Assembly (NCBI RefSeq): GCF_001302565.1
Contig: NZ_CP012750.1
Span: forward strand, 3,658,001 to 3,722,000
DNA length: 64,000 nt
Reading direction: 5' to 3'
Source of the DNA: Glutamicibacter halophytocola
GTDB lineage: Bacteria > Actinomycetota > Actinomycetes > Actinomycetales > Micrococcaceae
Position numbers and translations under genes: made by a program. Shown here in pieces: positions 17,826-26,573 of the stretch (its first letter is position 1; each line of letters opens with the position of its first letter). Below the pieces are notes generated by a model. That model was not told where the DNA came from, did no database searches, and saw only the letters and a list, made by a program, of their open reading frames with translations.

Positions 17826-18263
17826 CTAGACGAGGACGACGTCCTTGGATGGAACGTGCAGCTTCTTGTTGCCGTAATGCACGGCGAAGAACCAGGCAGC
17901 GCCGGTGACCACGTGGATCACGCTCAGGGTCAGGCCGGTAGCCACATCGGCTGCATTCATGATCGGGGAAATCACCGAAAGAACGGCAACAACCAGCCCG
18001 ATCCACTGCGCGACCTTGACGAAGCCCTTGCTGGCTCGTCCGATCAGGAAGACCACAAAGCCCAGCACCACCAAGGGAAGCCAGGTGAACTGCAGGATGT
18101 GGTCAAAGCCGACAATCTTCTCAGGGTTGGAGCCAACCTTCATCGAGGCGCCCGAAGCGATGCCGATGAAAAAGATGATGACGTTGAGGTAGCCGGCGCC
18201 CAGTGCGGCGATGACGACCTGAATGAAGTTGAACGGGCTATTTGGTTGTCCCTGAGCAGTCAT
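17826..18263 (-). CDS. small four-helix membrane protein (DUF6069-like)
   Basis: 145 residues with four hydrophobic segments, first FIQVVIAALGAGYLNVIIFFIGI, then TWLPLVVLGFVVFLIG, IGLVVAVLSVISPIM and LSVIHVVTGAAWFFAV. It resembles the actinobacterial DUF6069 family; no function is known. ATG 18263 follows GAGGAA; a GTG-type frame four codons upstream is less likely. It stands alone, tail-to-tail with the glucosidase gene. Confidence 0.7.
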   Translation of the reverse strand: MTAQGQPNSPFNFIQVVIAALGAGYLNVIIFFIGIASGASMKVGSNPEKIVGFDHILQFTWLPLVVLGFVVFLIGRASKGFVKVAQWIGLVVAVLSVISPIMNAADVATGLTLSVIHVVTGAAWFFAVHYGNKKLHVPSKDVVLV

Positions 18264-18404
18264 AGTGTTCCTCAAAATTGTTGAAAGTCCTCATCAATTC
18301 TAATTTCGAACACCTGTGACGCGCCCCTCATTCGCGCGTGAGATCAACGACACTTAGCCTCGCTATGTATCGCTTCTTCCCCCTCCATGCACTATTTCAG
18401 CCCG

Positions 18405-19730
18405 CTACACGCTCTGCAGGTTCTGGGCGCTCTCCTCACCTGCAAGCTCCCGCAAAACTGTCCTGGCCGCACTGATCCCGCTTTCAATGGCCCCGTCGAT
18501 GAATCCGCCCCACCCGTTGGCATAGTCCGACCCTGCAAGATGAATGCGGCCTTCCGGCTTCTGCAACTCAGCCAATGATCCAGACAGGTATCCAGCCTTG
18601 TGCATTGGCCAGGTGGATCGCGAATATTCATCGTCAACCCAGTTATGCCCCGCAATCGCCACGACTTCCAGCCCCGGAACCAGCTGATCCAGATGCATTT
18701 GCGCCGCTTGCTTGTCATGAACATCCACCGCACCAGCGTCGGGGCCAAAGCAAACGAGCGTCGTCGTTTGCGCGTCCGTGTACTCGACCTGCGCAAAATT
18801 CAGCGGAGCATTTTCCGGCCCCATGACGACAAAGCGCTCGTGCACGCCCTTAACGCGAATCCACAGCTTGGCACCCATGCCAACCTGGCCACGTTCCGCT
18901 GCAGCGCGCTTGGCAGTTGACAGCTCAGGTTGAAACTCAATATGGGCAAGGACGTTGAGCGGGACGGTCACGATCAAATTTTTGGCCGAATACTTCGACC
19001 CGTCATCCGTGGTGACCACTACGAGATCATCATCTTGCCGAACAGCGCGGACTTGTTGGCCCAGATGAACCTCGGCCGTTGAATCCTCAAGAATTGCTTG
19101 GGCAAGTCGCCGCGTTCCGCCCTCGATCTTGAAACTTGCGCAGGCCTCAAACATCAGCTGCCACGAGCCACTGGCAACAGCGGCCCATCGAAGGGCTTGG
19201 CTATATGCCGCTTCATCAAGCTTGCCGTTAAAATTCAAGGCCCAGAATGATCGAAGCAACTGGCGTTGCGCCTCAGGGAGATCCATCGCCTCAATGGCCT
19301 GAGACAAGTTGGTTGAATCAATTATCGAGACCTCGGGATTCGCCAACGGCGACCACGGCAATGGAAAATAGCGCCGGGCTTCTGCAAGCAGCTGTTGATT
19401 CGGCGCGTCAAGAAGGTCCATTAGCTCATCAGCGGTACCTTCATGCCTTTGGCCTTGTGCATGCCAATAGGCTTTGGTGAATTCCGCCCCTGGAACCGGT
19501 TCGATGCCATAGCGGCCCATTTCAGCCCACACATATGGCTGAGTCCAATGCACCCACGTGCCTCCGAGTTCAAGGTCCCGGCCCAAGTGTTGTTCCAGGT
19601 GCGTACGCCCAGCGATTCGGTCTCGCCCTTCAAGCACGGTTACCGAGTGTCCACGACGCGAAAGTTCCCTCGACGCGACTAGCCCAGCAAACCCTGCACC
19701 TATGACTATGACGTCTGAATGGTTGCTCAT
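18405..19730 (-). CDS. FAD-dependent flavin monoamine oxidase
   Basis: 441-residue amine oxidase. N-terminal Rossmann motif VIVIGAGFAGLVASREL binds ADP of FAD, followed by GRTHLEQHLGRDLELGGTWVHW; the C-terminal FAD site is HLAGSDYANGWGGFIDGAIESG. It should oxidise a primary amine to aldehyde, ammonia and peroxide. ATG 19730 has AAGGGG at 6 nt; ATG 19736 is too close to it. It is the third gene of a minus-strand set with an APC permease and a cupin, suggesting import and oxidation of an amine or polyamine; the substrate is not visible. Confidence 0.88.
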   Translation of the reverse strand: MSNHSDVIVIGAGFAGLVASRELSRRGHSVTVLEGRDRIAGRTHLEQHLGRDLELGGTWVHWTQPYVWAEMGRYGIEPVPGAEFTKAYWHAQGQRHEGTADELMDLLDAPNQQLLAEARRYFPLPWSPLANPEVSIIDSTNLSQAIEAMDLPEAQRQLLRSFWALNFNGKLDEAAYSQALRWAAVASGSWQLMFEACASFKIEGGTRRLAQAILEDSTAEVHLGQQVRAVRQDDDLVVVTTDDGSKYSAKNLIVTVPLNVLAHIEFQPELSTAKRAAAERGQVGMGAKLWIRVKGVHERFVVMGPENAPLNFAQVEYTDAQTTTLVCFGPDAGAVDVHDKQAAQMHLDQLVPGLEVVAIAGHNWVDDEYSRSTWPMHKAGYLSGSLAELQKPEGRIHLAGSDYANGWGGFIDGAIESGISAARTVLRELAGEESAQNLQSV

Positions 19731-19741
19731 GCTCATGCCCC

Positions 19742-20074
19742 TTAGCTGTAGACGAAAAATTCAACCGTTGGCTCCAAAATGCTCCAACGAGTTTGAGCGC
19801 CAAGTGAGAGCGACGCCATGGAACCAGCAGTCAGGTCGTGCTCTTCGCCGCCATCGATCTGAATTCGGATATGGCCGGAGACGATGTAGATGGTTTCGTC
19901 TTGGTCGATTCTCAGATCGAAGGGCTCGGGAGCCTGGCTTGGGGCGACTTGCCAAATGCCTGCTGCAAGTTTTGCGTTCCCGTTGTCTCCTGGCCGGCGC
20001 AGCCACTGCACGGTTCCCAGTTCAAAGGGTTCGAACGCTTCCGGATCATGCTGGGCATAAAAAATTTGACTCAT
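19742..20074 (-). CDS. small cupin-domain protein
   Basis: 110 residues, a single cupin barrel (DRLR-type strands, ETIYIVSGHIRIQIDGGEEHDL) of the DUF861/EutQ-like kind. GAGGAG stands 8 nt before ATG 20074; the longer TTG start at 20089 is less likely. It sits between the permease and the amine oxidase, so it probably senses, stabilises or converts an intermediate of the same amine pathway. The usual metal His pair is only partly kept (I see E and H but not a full HxH). Confidence 0.75.
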   Translation of the reverse strand: MSQIFYAQHDPEAFEPFELGTVQWLRRPGDNGNAKLAAGIWQVAPSQAPEPFDLRIDQDETIYIVSGHIRIQIDGGEEHDLTAGSMASLSLGAQTRWSILEPTVEFFVYS

Positions 20075-20123
20075 GATTTTGCTCCTCAATTTGTGATTAT
20101 TCGGTGGTCGAGATGGAAAAGTT

Positions 20124-21557
20124 TTATAGGGGTTCGCGCATCAGCGGCTTTGAATCCTGAAAGCGGCGGCGGATCACAAACAGCACTACAGACAGGAGGA
20201 GAATCCCGATGCCGATGGACAGTTCCACTGGCCCGCCATAACCCGACAAGTTTGATGAGGCCGCTCCAATAACCAGAACTGCTGCGCCGTATATCGTAAG
20301 GACAATCGCCAGCGGCAGCGCCCAGGCTCCGAGCCGAAAGCTCCTAGGTGCGTTCGGGCGGTCCTTTCGCAAAAGGATGAATCCGGAGACTGCAAGGAGT
20401 ATCGCCAATAGGTACCCAACATTTGCTGCGACCAGAATTGAAATCGGGTTGGATACAAAGATCACCAGCAGAATGTTCATGACAACGGCGGCGATGATTG
20501 CTCGTGCCGGAACTTGGTGCCGGTTGAGTTTTTCCAGTTGGCGTGGAACTAGCGCATCGACAGCAGCGCCATATAACGCCCGGGACCCGTCGGCCATGCT
20601 CGCGTTGACACCCATCAGCAGGGCGCCGATCGTGATCAGCAAGGCAACATCTCCAGCAAAGCCGGCCGGAAGGACTGCGGTAAAACCGTTGACGAAAACG
20701 CTGGCTGGATCGTTGGCAGCATCAGCCCGTGAGATGAGTCCCCCGACGCCGATAGGCACTAGCGCAAACATCATGAAGGTGTAGGCGCCCGTGGTGGATA
20801 GTGCCCGGCGAGCATCCTTTTCGCTTCGGTACTCAGGGGTAAACGCGGCGCACATTTCTGTTCCATAGGCAGTCCAGCCCACCAGGTAGAGCCACACGGC
20901 AGCGTCCTGCCACCCGCCCCAGTGATCCGCGCCGGGCTGCCCGAGCCCCCACGTAAGATTGCCAGGTTCCCATTGCCCGCTGATCAGTGGTGCTGCGACG
21001 AAGACCAGCAGCGGAATCAGCAGGAGCGCGCCGAGCACCTTGCTCACCCATGCTGCCGGCTGGGCACCCAAGAGGTTCGGAACCATCATCAACAAGATCA
21101 GGACAATACCGATAATCTGAGCCATGCCAATTCCGATGGCGCCGAGATGGAGTTCCCACGTGGCATCGGGGAACCAGCGTGCCTGGATCATGGCACCGGC
21201 GGTCAAGCTCACGATGGAAATGACTGCCGACCAGCCAAACCAATATCCGAATGTTGCCAATGCGCCGGCCGGGGCAAAACGGTGCTTCCACGCCTCGTAG
21301 GCGTAGACCGGAACACCGCCTGGCTTGTCCGGGAACATTGACGCCATCTCGGCGAAAAGATGGTTTTGCACCCAGCCGATGCCCGCGGCCAGAGCCCAAA
21401 TAAACATGGCCGACAGCGCCCCGACAGCAGCCATAGTCGCGCCAAAAGAAACAAAGAGTCCGCCGGATACTGCCATGGCGAGCGCAAAGGCATCCTGCCA
21501 CCGCAAGGTGCGGTGCAAAGAAGGCGTTTTCGCCGGAGCTTGGAACGAATCAACCAT
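20124..21557 (-). CDS. APC-family amino acid / amine permease
   Basis: 477 residues with about 12 membrane helices; the start of helix 1 (FALAMAVSGGLFVSFGATMAA) and the periplasmic FPDKPGGVPVYAYEAW match the amino acid-polyamine-organocation family. ATG 21557 has AAAGG upstream; ATG 21572 is an alternative. First gene of the amine operon and divergent from the TetR regulator, with a 24-bp palindrome between. It most likely brings in the substrate of the amine oxidase. Confidence 0.88.
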   Translation of the reverse strand: MVDSFQAPAKTPSLHRTLRWQDAFALAMAVSGGLFVSFGATMAAVGALSAMFIWALAAGIGWVQNHLFAEMASMFPDKPGGVPVYAYEAWKHRFAPAGALATFGYWFGWSAVISIVSLTAGAMIQARWFPDATWELHLGAIGIGMAQIIGIVLILLMMVPNLLGAQPAAWVSKVLGALLLIPLLVFVAAPLISGQWEPGNLTWGLGQPGADHWGGWQDAAVWLYLVGWTAYGTEMCAAFTPEYRSEKDARRALSTTGAYTFMMFALVPIGVGGLISRADAANDPASVFVNGFTAVLPAGFAGDVALLITIGALLMGVNASMADGSRALYGAAVDALVPRQLEKLNRHQVPARAIIAAVVMNILLVIFVSNPISILVAANVGYLLAILLAVSGFILLRKDRPNAPRSFRLGAWALPLAIVLTIYGAAVLVIGAASSNLSGYGGPVELSIGIGILLLSVVLFVIRRRFQDSKPLMREPL

Positions 21558-21637
21558 GATTCGGCCTTTCATGAGACGAGTTGGCTGGGAACGCCAGCGA
21601 ACGGGCCCCCAGAAAGAATGTGTTCCGCAACACGCTT

Positions 21638-21661
21638 AAAACTATGCACTTGCATAGTTTT
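21638..21661. promoter_or_regulatory. perfect TetR-type palindrome between divergent genes
   Basis: AAAACTATGCA (21638-21648), spacer CT, then TGCATAGTTTT (21651-21661): a perfect 11-bp inverted repeat with a 2-bp centre. It lies between the APC permease and the TetR gene, the classical place of a TetR-family operator controlling both directions. Confidence 0.8.
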
Positions 21662-21713
21662 GAAAGTCAAGGAATTTCTTTCGACTACACTCGGCTGTGT
21701 GGCGAAAGTTCGA

Positions 21714-22274
21714 ATGAGTAAATACGGCGAAGGCCGAGAAGCGCTCCTGGCCGCTACGGTCGGAGTGGTCGCTGAACGCGGATTACACGGCTTGACATTG
21801 CGTGCGGTGGCCGACGCGGCTGGCGTCAACAACACCCTGATCACCCATCATTTCGGCACCAAGGACGCTTTGCTCGGCGAAGCTGTTGCATGGGCAACCA
21901 GCAGGGCTATTCGCCTGAGCGACTTGTCGGCCCAAGAAACAATGGATGCCGATTTCGCACGCACTCTGGTTGAACTGGTTTCGAACGAACCACAGCTCCA
22001 GCTGTTTCAGTACGAGATCATCCTCGAATCACGCCGCCGCCCTGAACTGCGCAAAGCCGTCACCGAACTCTACGACGGATATATCGCAGCACTAGAAAAG
22101 GCCCTCGCCCGGCATGGCCATGCAAACACCCATGCGCTGGCTCGCGCCATCTTTGCAGCATTGGATGGCTTGGTCCTGCAGCAGCTCACGGTTTCGGAAG
22201 CACCTGCAATTCAGGAATCGATTGAGCGAATTGGCGCATTGCTCGAATCAAGCTTGCCGGAAACCAAGAAGTAG
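21714..22274 (+). CDS. TetR-family transcriptional regulator
   Basis: 186 residues. N-terminal helix-turn-helix GLTLRAVADAAGVNNTLITHHFGTKDAL is characteristic; the C-terminal ligand domain (DLSAQETMDADFARTLVELV onward) has the usual helical pattern. ATG 21714 is chosen; GTG 21699 is also possible and neither has a strong ribosome site. It is divergent from the amine operon with the perfect palindrome in between, so it is the likely repressor of permease, cupin and amine oxidase and of itself. Confidence 0.88.
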   Translation: MSKYGEGREALLAATVGVVAERGLHGLTLRAVADAAGVNNTLITHHFGTKDALLGEAVAWATSRAIRLSDLSAQETMDADFARTLVELVSNEPQLQLFQYEIILESRRRPELRKAVTELYDGYIAALEKALARHGHANTHALARAIFAALDGLVLQQLTVSEAPAIQESIERIGALLESSLPETKK

Positions 22275-22321
22275 CCGAAGGCGGTTTTATAACCCCGCTT
22301 CGCCCTGGCCAAGCGCCCTGG

Positions 22322-22648
22322 CTAAGGGCCAAGCACAATTACGATCGCGCAAACGCCCAGCGCCAGCACCGTGCCGGTGGTCAACAGCACTGCGAGAACA
22401 TCAGCGCTGACGCGCTCCGCCCGCACTCCCCGAGACATCTTGCGGTACCGCGCACGTTGCGAGGCGAAAATGCCAAGAGCCAGGAGCATTGACAGCGCAA
22501 CCAGGTAAATCACGCCTGCGCCATAATGCGGCATCCAGCGCAGGAAGACCACGCTGGCAATCAGAAAAGAGACCATCGTCCGGTTCCATGCGATCACCGT
22601 GCGCTCCGGCTGCAGCCCGGGGTCGGTGATTTCGATGGGCTTTGCCAT
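22322..22648 (-). CDS. DUF202 small membrane protein
   Basis: 108 residues with three hydrophobic helices (MVSFLIASVVFLRW, VIYLVALSMLLALGIFAS, VLAVLLTTGTVLALGVCAIVIVLG) and the DUF202 N-terminal signature LQPERTVIAWNRT. ATG 22648 overlaps the stop of the next DUF202 gene by one base (TGATG). No function is known for the family. Confidence 0.8.
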   Translation of the reverse strand: MAKPIEITDPGLQPERTVIAWNRTMVSFLIASVVFLRWMPHYGAGVIYLVALSMLLALGIFASQRARYRKMSRGVRAERVSADVLAVLLTTGTVLALGVCAIVIVLGP

Positions 22649-23031
22649 CACGAGCCCGCAGACCAGAAGATCATGGCGATCGCGGCCAGCGAGGCCACGA
22701 CAGCACCGAAAGCCAGCAGCGGGACGATGGCCGGAATCGGCAGCGGTCGGCCGGCGCGCATGCTGCGTTCGACCCTGATCCAGCGCACGGCGGCTCCAGC
22801 CGCGATCAGGATGCCCACCCCGATCACCAGCACCGCCAGCCAGGTGCGCAGCGGCGAAGGGAACGCATCTGCCGCGAAGGCCTCCAACGCGGTGCCGCCA
22901 GCGAGGAACGCCAAAGAGGTGCGAATCCAGGCCAGGAAGGTGCGCTCGTTGGCAAGGGTGAAGCGCGGGTCAGGCTCGTTGCCCCCAGGCAATAGCCAGC
23001 GTGATAGCCGGCTGCGTTCTTGCTCGGACAT
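22648..23031 (-). CDS. YidH-type DUF202 membrane protein
   Basis: 127 residues; signature PDPRFTLANERTFLAWIRTSLAFLAGG is typical of YidH/DUF202, followed by two further membrane helices. ATG 23031 has GGGAGG just upstream. It forms a two-gene operon with the smaller DUF202 protein; such pairs are widespread and uncharacterised, perhaps a heteromeric membrane complex. Confidence 0.85.
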   Translation of the reverse strand: MSEQERSRLSRWLLPGGNEPDPRFTLANERTFLAWIRTSLAFLAGGTALEAFAADAFPSPLRTWLAVLVIGVGILIAAGAAVRWIRVERSMRAGRPLPIPAIVPLLAFGAVVASLAAIAMIFWSAGS

Positions 23032-23070
23032 GATCCTCCCTGATTGCTTGGACAGTATGAGCATACCTAA

Positions 23071-23081
23071 CCAATTATTGG
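23071..23081. promoter_or_regulatory. CCAAT-T-ATTGG palindrome between divergent genes
   Basis: An 11-bp perfect palindrome in the AT-rich gap between the DUF202 pair and the MBL-hydrolase operon; a wider ACCAA...TTGGT repeat surrounds it. It may be an operator, but no regulator can be linked to it. Confidence 0.35.
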
Positions 23082-23179
23082 AAAAACCTATTTAGTTGGT
23101 AGATAAAAACAGTTTTACGAATGTGATTCAGCACATAAGACTGGAATGCAGAACCAGACCCAGAGAAAGGGCGCATTCC

Positions 23180-24226
23180 ATGGCCTCCACCAACCTCAAT
23201 CCCCGCGTTGTTACGCTGGGCACCGCCGGCGGACCACGATGGTGGACCGGCGACAACGCGGGCAAGCGCGCTGGAATCTCCACCGCCGTAGTCGTGGGAG
23301 ACAGCGTCTACCTGGTGGATGCCGGAACCGGTGTCGGCAACCAGCTGATGAAAGCCGGCTTCACCCCCGCGAACCTGCGCGGCATCTTCCTCACCCACCT
23401 GCATTCGGATCACACCATCGATCTGGCTTCGTTGGCCATCTTCGGGATGTTCACCCTGCCAGCGGGCAAGGCGCCGATTTCCATCATCGGCCCCGGCGAC
23501 CGCGGCGCCCTGCCGCCGGCCTCGCCGCGCGCCGTGGCCGCCCCGCAACCGCTCTACCCGCAGAACCCGACACCCGGCACGGCCTCGATGTTCGAGCACC
23601 TGATGCAGGCCTACGCCACGGATTTGAACGACCGCGTGATCGACGCGCTGCGCCCGTCCCCGCTGGACCACTTCGCCGCCTCCGACATCCAGATCCCGGC
23701 AGGCACTGGCTACCACTCCAACGAGAACCCGACGCCGCAGGGCTTTGCGCCATTCGAGATCTACCGCGACGAGCTGGTCACGGTCACCGCGACACTGGTC
23801 AAGCACCCTCCGATCGCACCGGCCTTCGCCTTCCGCTTCGACACCGCGCAAGGATCGGTCACCATTTCCGGGGACACGGCTCCGTGCCAGAATCTCATCG
23901 CGCTCGCAAAAGGCACCGACCTGCTGCTGCACGAGGCCATCGATTTCGACTGGGTGCAACGCGCCTACGGCTCGGTTGGCACCGTAGAAGCCCAGGCCTC
24001 GATGGACCACCACCGCGCCTCCCATACCTCGCCCGAACAGGCGATCGAGATCGCGCACCAGGCCGGGGCGCGCACCCTTGCCCTGCACCACCTGGTCCCC
24101 GGAACGACACCGCTGTCGGTCTGGGAAGCCCACGCCGGGAAGTTCTCCGGCCAGTACCTGGTGCCCAACGACCTGGACACGATATCCTTTTCCCGCGTCA
24201 ACTCCGAAATGGCGGCAGCACGATGA
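23180..24226 (+). CDS. MBL-fold metallo-hydrolase (arylsulfatase/RNase Z-like)
   Basis: 348 residues. Metal motif THLHSDHTID supplies H73, H75, D77 and H78; later histidines in HHRASHTSPEQAIEIA and LALHHLVPG complete the binuclear site. The layout resembles RNase Z-like MBL hydrolases that include arylsulfatases. ATG 23180 follows AGAAAGGG; the frame is open back to 23096 without a good start. It overlaps the MFS gene by 4 nt, so hydrolase and transporter act on the same compound. A sulfate ester is an attractive guess because the organosulfur locus is next door. Confidence 0.82.
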   Translation: MASTNLNPRVVTLGTAGGPRWWTGDNAGKRAGISTAVVVGDSVYLVDAGTGVGNQLMKAGFTPANLRGIFLTHLHSDHTIDLASLAIFGMFTLPAGKAPISIIGPGDRGALPPASPRAVAAPQPLYPQNPTPGTASMFEHLMQAYATDLNDRVIDALRPSPLDHFAASDIQIPAGTGYHSNENPTPQGFAPFEIYRDELVTVTATLVKHPPIAPAFAFRFDTAQGSVTISGDTAPCQNLIALAKGTDLLLHEAIDFDWVQRAYGSVGTVEAQASMDHHRASHTSPEQAIEIAHQAGARTLALHHLVPGTTPLSVWEAHAGKFSGQYLVPNDLDTISFSRVNSEMAAAR

Positions 24227-25572
24227 GCAACACCCTGAATAACGGCAGCAGCGTGGAGGCACAGGTGAAAGTCCCCTCGCTGAATTCCCCGCAGATGCGC
24301 CGGATCCTGGCTTCCAGCTTCATCGGCAGCGCAATCGAATTCTACGATTTCATCCTCTACGCCACCGCGGCCTCGCTGGTCTTCAACAAGGTCTTCTTCG
24401 TGGGCCTGACCCCGGGCGTGGCGATCTTCGCTTCCTTCGCCACCCTGGCCGTGGGCTACCTGGCCCGCCCGCTGGGCGGCATCGTGTTCGGCCACTTCGG
24501 CGACAGGATCGGCCGCAAGGGCGTGCTGATCACCTCGATGGCGACGATGGGCGGGGCCTCGACGCTGATCGGCTTGCTGCCTGAAACCGCGCAGATCGGC
24601 ATGCTGGCCCCGATCGCGCTGATCACCCTGCGCATCGTCCAGGGCCTGGCCGTGGGCGGCGAATGGGGCGGGGCCATGTTGATGGCCCTGGAGCACGCAC
24701 CGAAGGAACGCCGCGGTTTCGCCGCGAGCTTCGCTAACATGGGCGGCCCGGCCGGCGCCGTGCTGGCCACCCTGGCAGTCTCGGCGGTCTCCACCATGCC
24801 CAATGAGCAGTTCCTGGCCTGGGGCTGGCGCATTCCGTTCCTGATCAGCATCGTGCTGGTGGGCATCGGCCTGGTCATCCGCCTGAAGGTCACCGAGTCA
24901 CCGCTGTTCCTGGCCCTGGAAAACAAGGCAGAAGAACGCAAGACCCCATTCATGGAGGTCATCACCAAGTACCCGAACTCCGTCATCCGCGGAACCCTGG
25001 TGGGCATGAGCTCCTACACCGTGCAGGGCCTGATGACCGTCTGGGCCATCTCCTACGTGGTCGAGGAAGTCGGCATGGACCGCACCGCGGTGCTGAACAT
25101 CAAGGCCATCGGCGCCGCGCTGACCGTGGTGGGCATCTGGGTTTCCTCGCGCTACTCCGACAGGCTGGGCCGCCGCCCGGTCATGATGGTAGGCATCCTT
25201 GCCGGCGCCGTGGCCGCGCTGCCGATCATGTGGATGCTGGAACTGGGCCAGCTGTGGCTGTTCGCCATCGCCCTGTTCGTGGCCAATGGCATCGTCCAGG
25301 CGTTCATCTTCGGGCCATTCGGCGCGTTCACCGCGGAGCTGTTCCCCACCCGCATCCGCTACACCGGCGCTTCGCTGGTCTACCAGCTCTCCTCCACCGT
25401 GGGCGCCGGGTTCACCCCGATGGCCGTGGCCGGCCTGGTGCTGCTGGGCGGCGGATCGCTCTGGATCGCCGGTGGCGTCTGGGCTGCTGCCTTCCTCGTG
25501 GCGGCGCTGGCCATGAAAGGCGTGAAGGAAGGCCGCGATGCGGATCTCGAGGCCGAGGAAATGAGCCGCTAG
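24223..25572 (+). CDS. MFS transporter of the metabolite:H+ symporter (MHS) family
   Basis: 449 residues, 12 membrane segments. The N-terminus SSFIGSAIEFYDFILYATAA, loop RPLGGIVFGHFGDRIGRKG and GLAVGGEWGGAMLMALEHAP are diagnostic of the MHS group (ShiA, CitA, ProP relatives), which import organic acids with protons. Start ATG 24223 overlaps the MBL gene stop (ATGA). It probably brings in the substrate of the hydrolase; the substrate is not defined by sequence. Confidence 0.9.
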   Translation: MSNTLNNGSSVEAQVKVPSLNSPQMRRILASSFIGSAIEFYDFILYATAASLVFNKVFFVGLTPGVAIFASFATLAVGYLARPLGGIVFGHFGDRIGRKGVLITSMATMGGASTLIGLLPETAQIGMLAPIALITLRIVQGLAVGGEWGGAMLMALEHAPKERRGFAASFANMGGPAGAVLATLAVSAVSTMPNEQFLAWGWRIPFLISIVLVGIGLVIRLKVTESPLFLALENKAEERKTPFMEVITKYPNSVIRGTLVGMSSYTVQGLMTVWAISYVVEEVGMDRTAVLNIKAIGAALTVVGIWVSSRYSDRLGRRPVMMVGILAGAVAALPIMWMLELGQLWLFAIALFVANGIVQAFIFGPFGAFTAELFPTRIRYTGASLVYQLSSTVGAGFTPMAVAGLVLLGGGSLWIAGGVWAAAFLVAALAMKGVKEGRDADLEAEEMSR

Positions 25573-25590
25573 GCCCGCACCGCCCAGGCA

Positions 25591-25630
25591 GGAAGGCCGG
25601 TTGGAATCTACAGGTTCCGGCCGGCCTTCC
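25591..25630. terminator. bidirectional terminator between MFS and LysR genes
   Basis: 16-bp stem (25591-25606 with 25615-25630, two G-U pairs) around an 8-nt loop, overlapping the last codons of the convergent LysR gene. Serves both converging transcripts. Confidence 0.65.
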
Positions 25631-26540
25631 GCTCCTTCTCGGCTCCGGCTTCCTCGCAGAAATCAAGGAAGGCGCGCAGCCGCAGGCTCGGGCGGTCCGA
25701 GGCGGTGTAGGCCACGCAGACATCGCTCATCCCCACATCGCCTTCGATCTCCAGCACCGACAGCGGCAGCCCGTCGTAGCTCAGGTTGACCGGCGGACGC
25801 TGCACCAGAACCGTATAGCCCAAGCCGCGGGCCACCATCCCGCGCACAGCCTCGAAGCTCTGCGAGCTCCACCGCACCTTGGGATCCAGGCCCGACATGC
25901 GCAGATTCACCAGCTGGTTATCGCGCACCGTGGGAATGTCCAGGGAGACAAAATCGTCATCGGCCAGCTCGCTCAAGGACACGCTGGACCGATCCGCCAG
26001 CCGGTGCCCACCTCCCACCAGCACATATGGCCTGCCGGACATCACCGTGCGCGAGGCGACCCGGGGCAGCAGGTGGCGGGTGTGGGTGAGCACCGCGTCG
26101 AGGTGGCCCTTGAGCATCCGCTCTTGCAGCTCGGCCCCGTCGCCTTCGAGCAAGGTCACCTGCAGGTCCGGATGCACCATGGTGAAGCGTTCGCAGATCA
26201 CCGGGATCCAGAAGGCGGCCAGCGAGGAATAGCAGCCGATCACCAGCGGGCCGGAGAGCTTGGACTGGCGCTCGACTATCTGGTCCTGCACTTCTTCGGC
26301 ATGGCGCACCAGGGCGCGCGAATCGAGCAAAAAATCGGTGCCGACGGCGGTGAGCACCACGCCTCGGGCACGGCGGCGCACCAGCAGCTGCGAGCCGACG
26401 GCCCGTTCCAGCTCATCCATCGACTGCGACATGGCAGCCTGGGAAATATGGCACTGCTTCGCAGCGGCAGAAATGGAGCCGAGTTCCGCGACGGCGACGA
26501 AGTACTGCAGCTGGCGCAGGGTGTAGTTGATCACCACCAC
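25608..26540 (-). CDS. LysR-family transcriptional regulator
   Basis: 310 residues: HTH at the N-terminus (LRQLQYFVAVAELGSISAAAKQCHISQAAMSQSM) and a LysR substrate domain (LVIGCYSSLAAFWIPVI onward). Three GTG codons in a row (26540, 26537, 26534) are possible starts. It lies 33 nt after the acyl-CoA-dehydrogenase-like genes on the same strand and may be co-transcribed. A role in the sulfur locus, or in the convergent hydrolase/transporter operon, is plausible; no operator is assignable. Confidence 0.88.
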   Translation of the reverse strand: MVVINYTLRQLQYFVAVAELGSISAAAKQCHISQAAMSQSMDELERAVGSQLLVRRRARGVVLTAVGTDFLLDSRALVRHAEEVQDQIVERQSKLSGPLVIGCYSSLAAFWIPVICERFTMVHPDLQVTLLEGDGAELQERMLKGHLDAVLTHTRHLLPRVASRTVMSGRPYVLVGGGHRLADRSSVSLSELADDDFVSLDIPTVRDNQLVNLRMSGLDPKVRWSSQSFEAVRGMVARGLGYTVLVQRPPVNLSYDGLPLSVLEIEGDVGMSDVCVAYTASDRPSLRLRAFLDFCEEAGAEKERKAGRNL

Positions 26541-26573
26541 AGTCTAGCCAGCTGCCTGCACGTTCGGTGGCGG

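Noticed and set aside
22276..22302. Hairpin between the convergent TetR and DUF202 genes
   Set aside because: Stem needs a bulge and a mismatch; too weak to list as a terminator.
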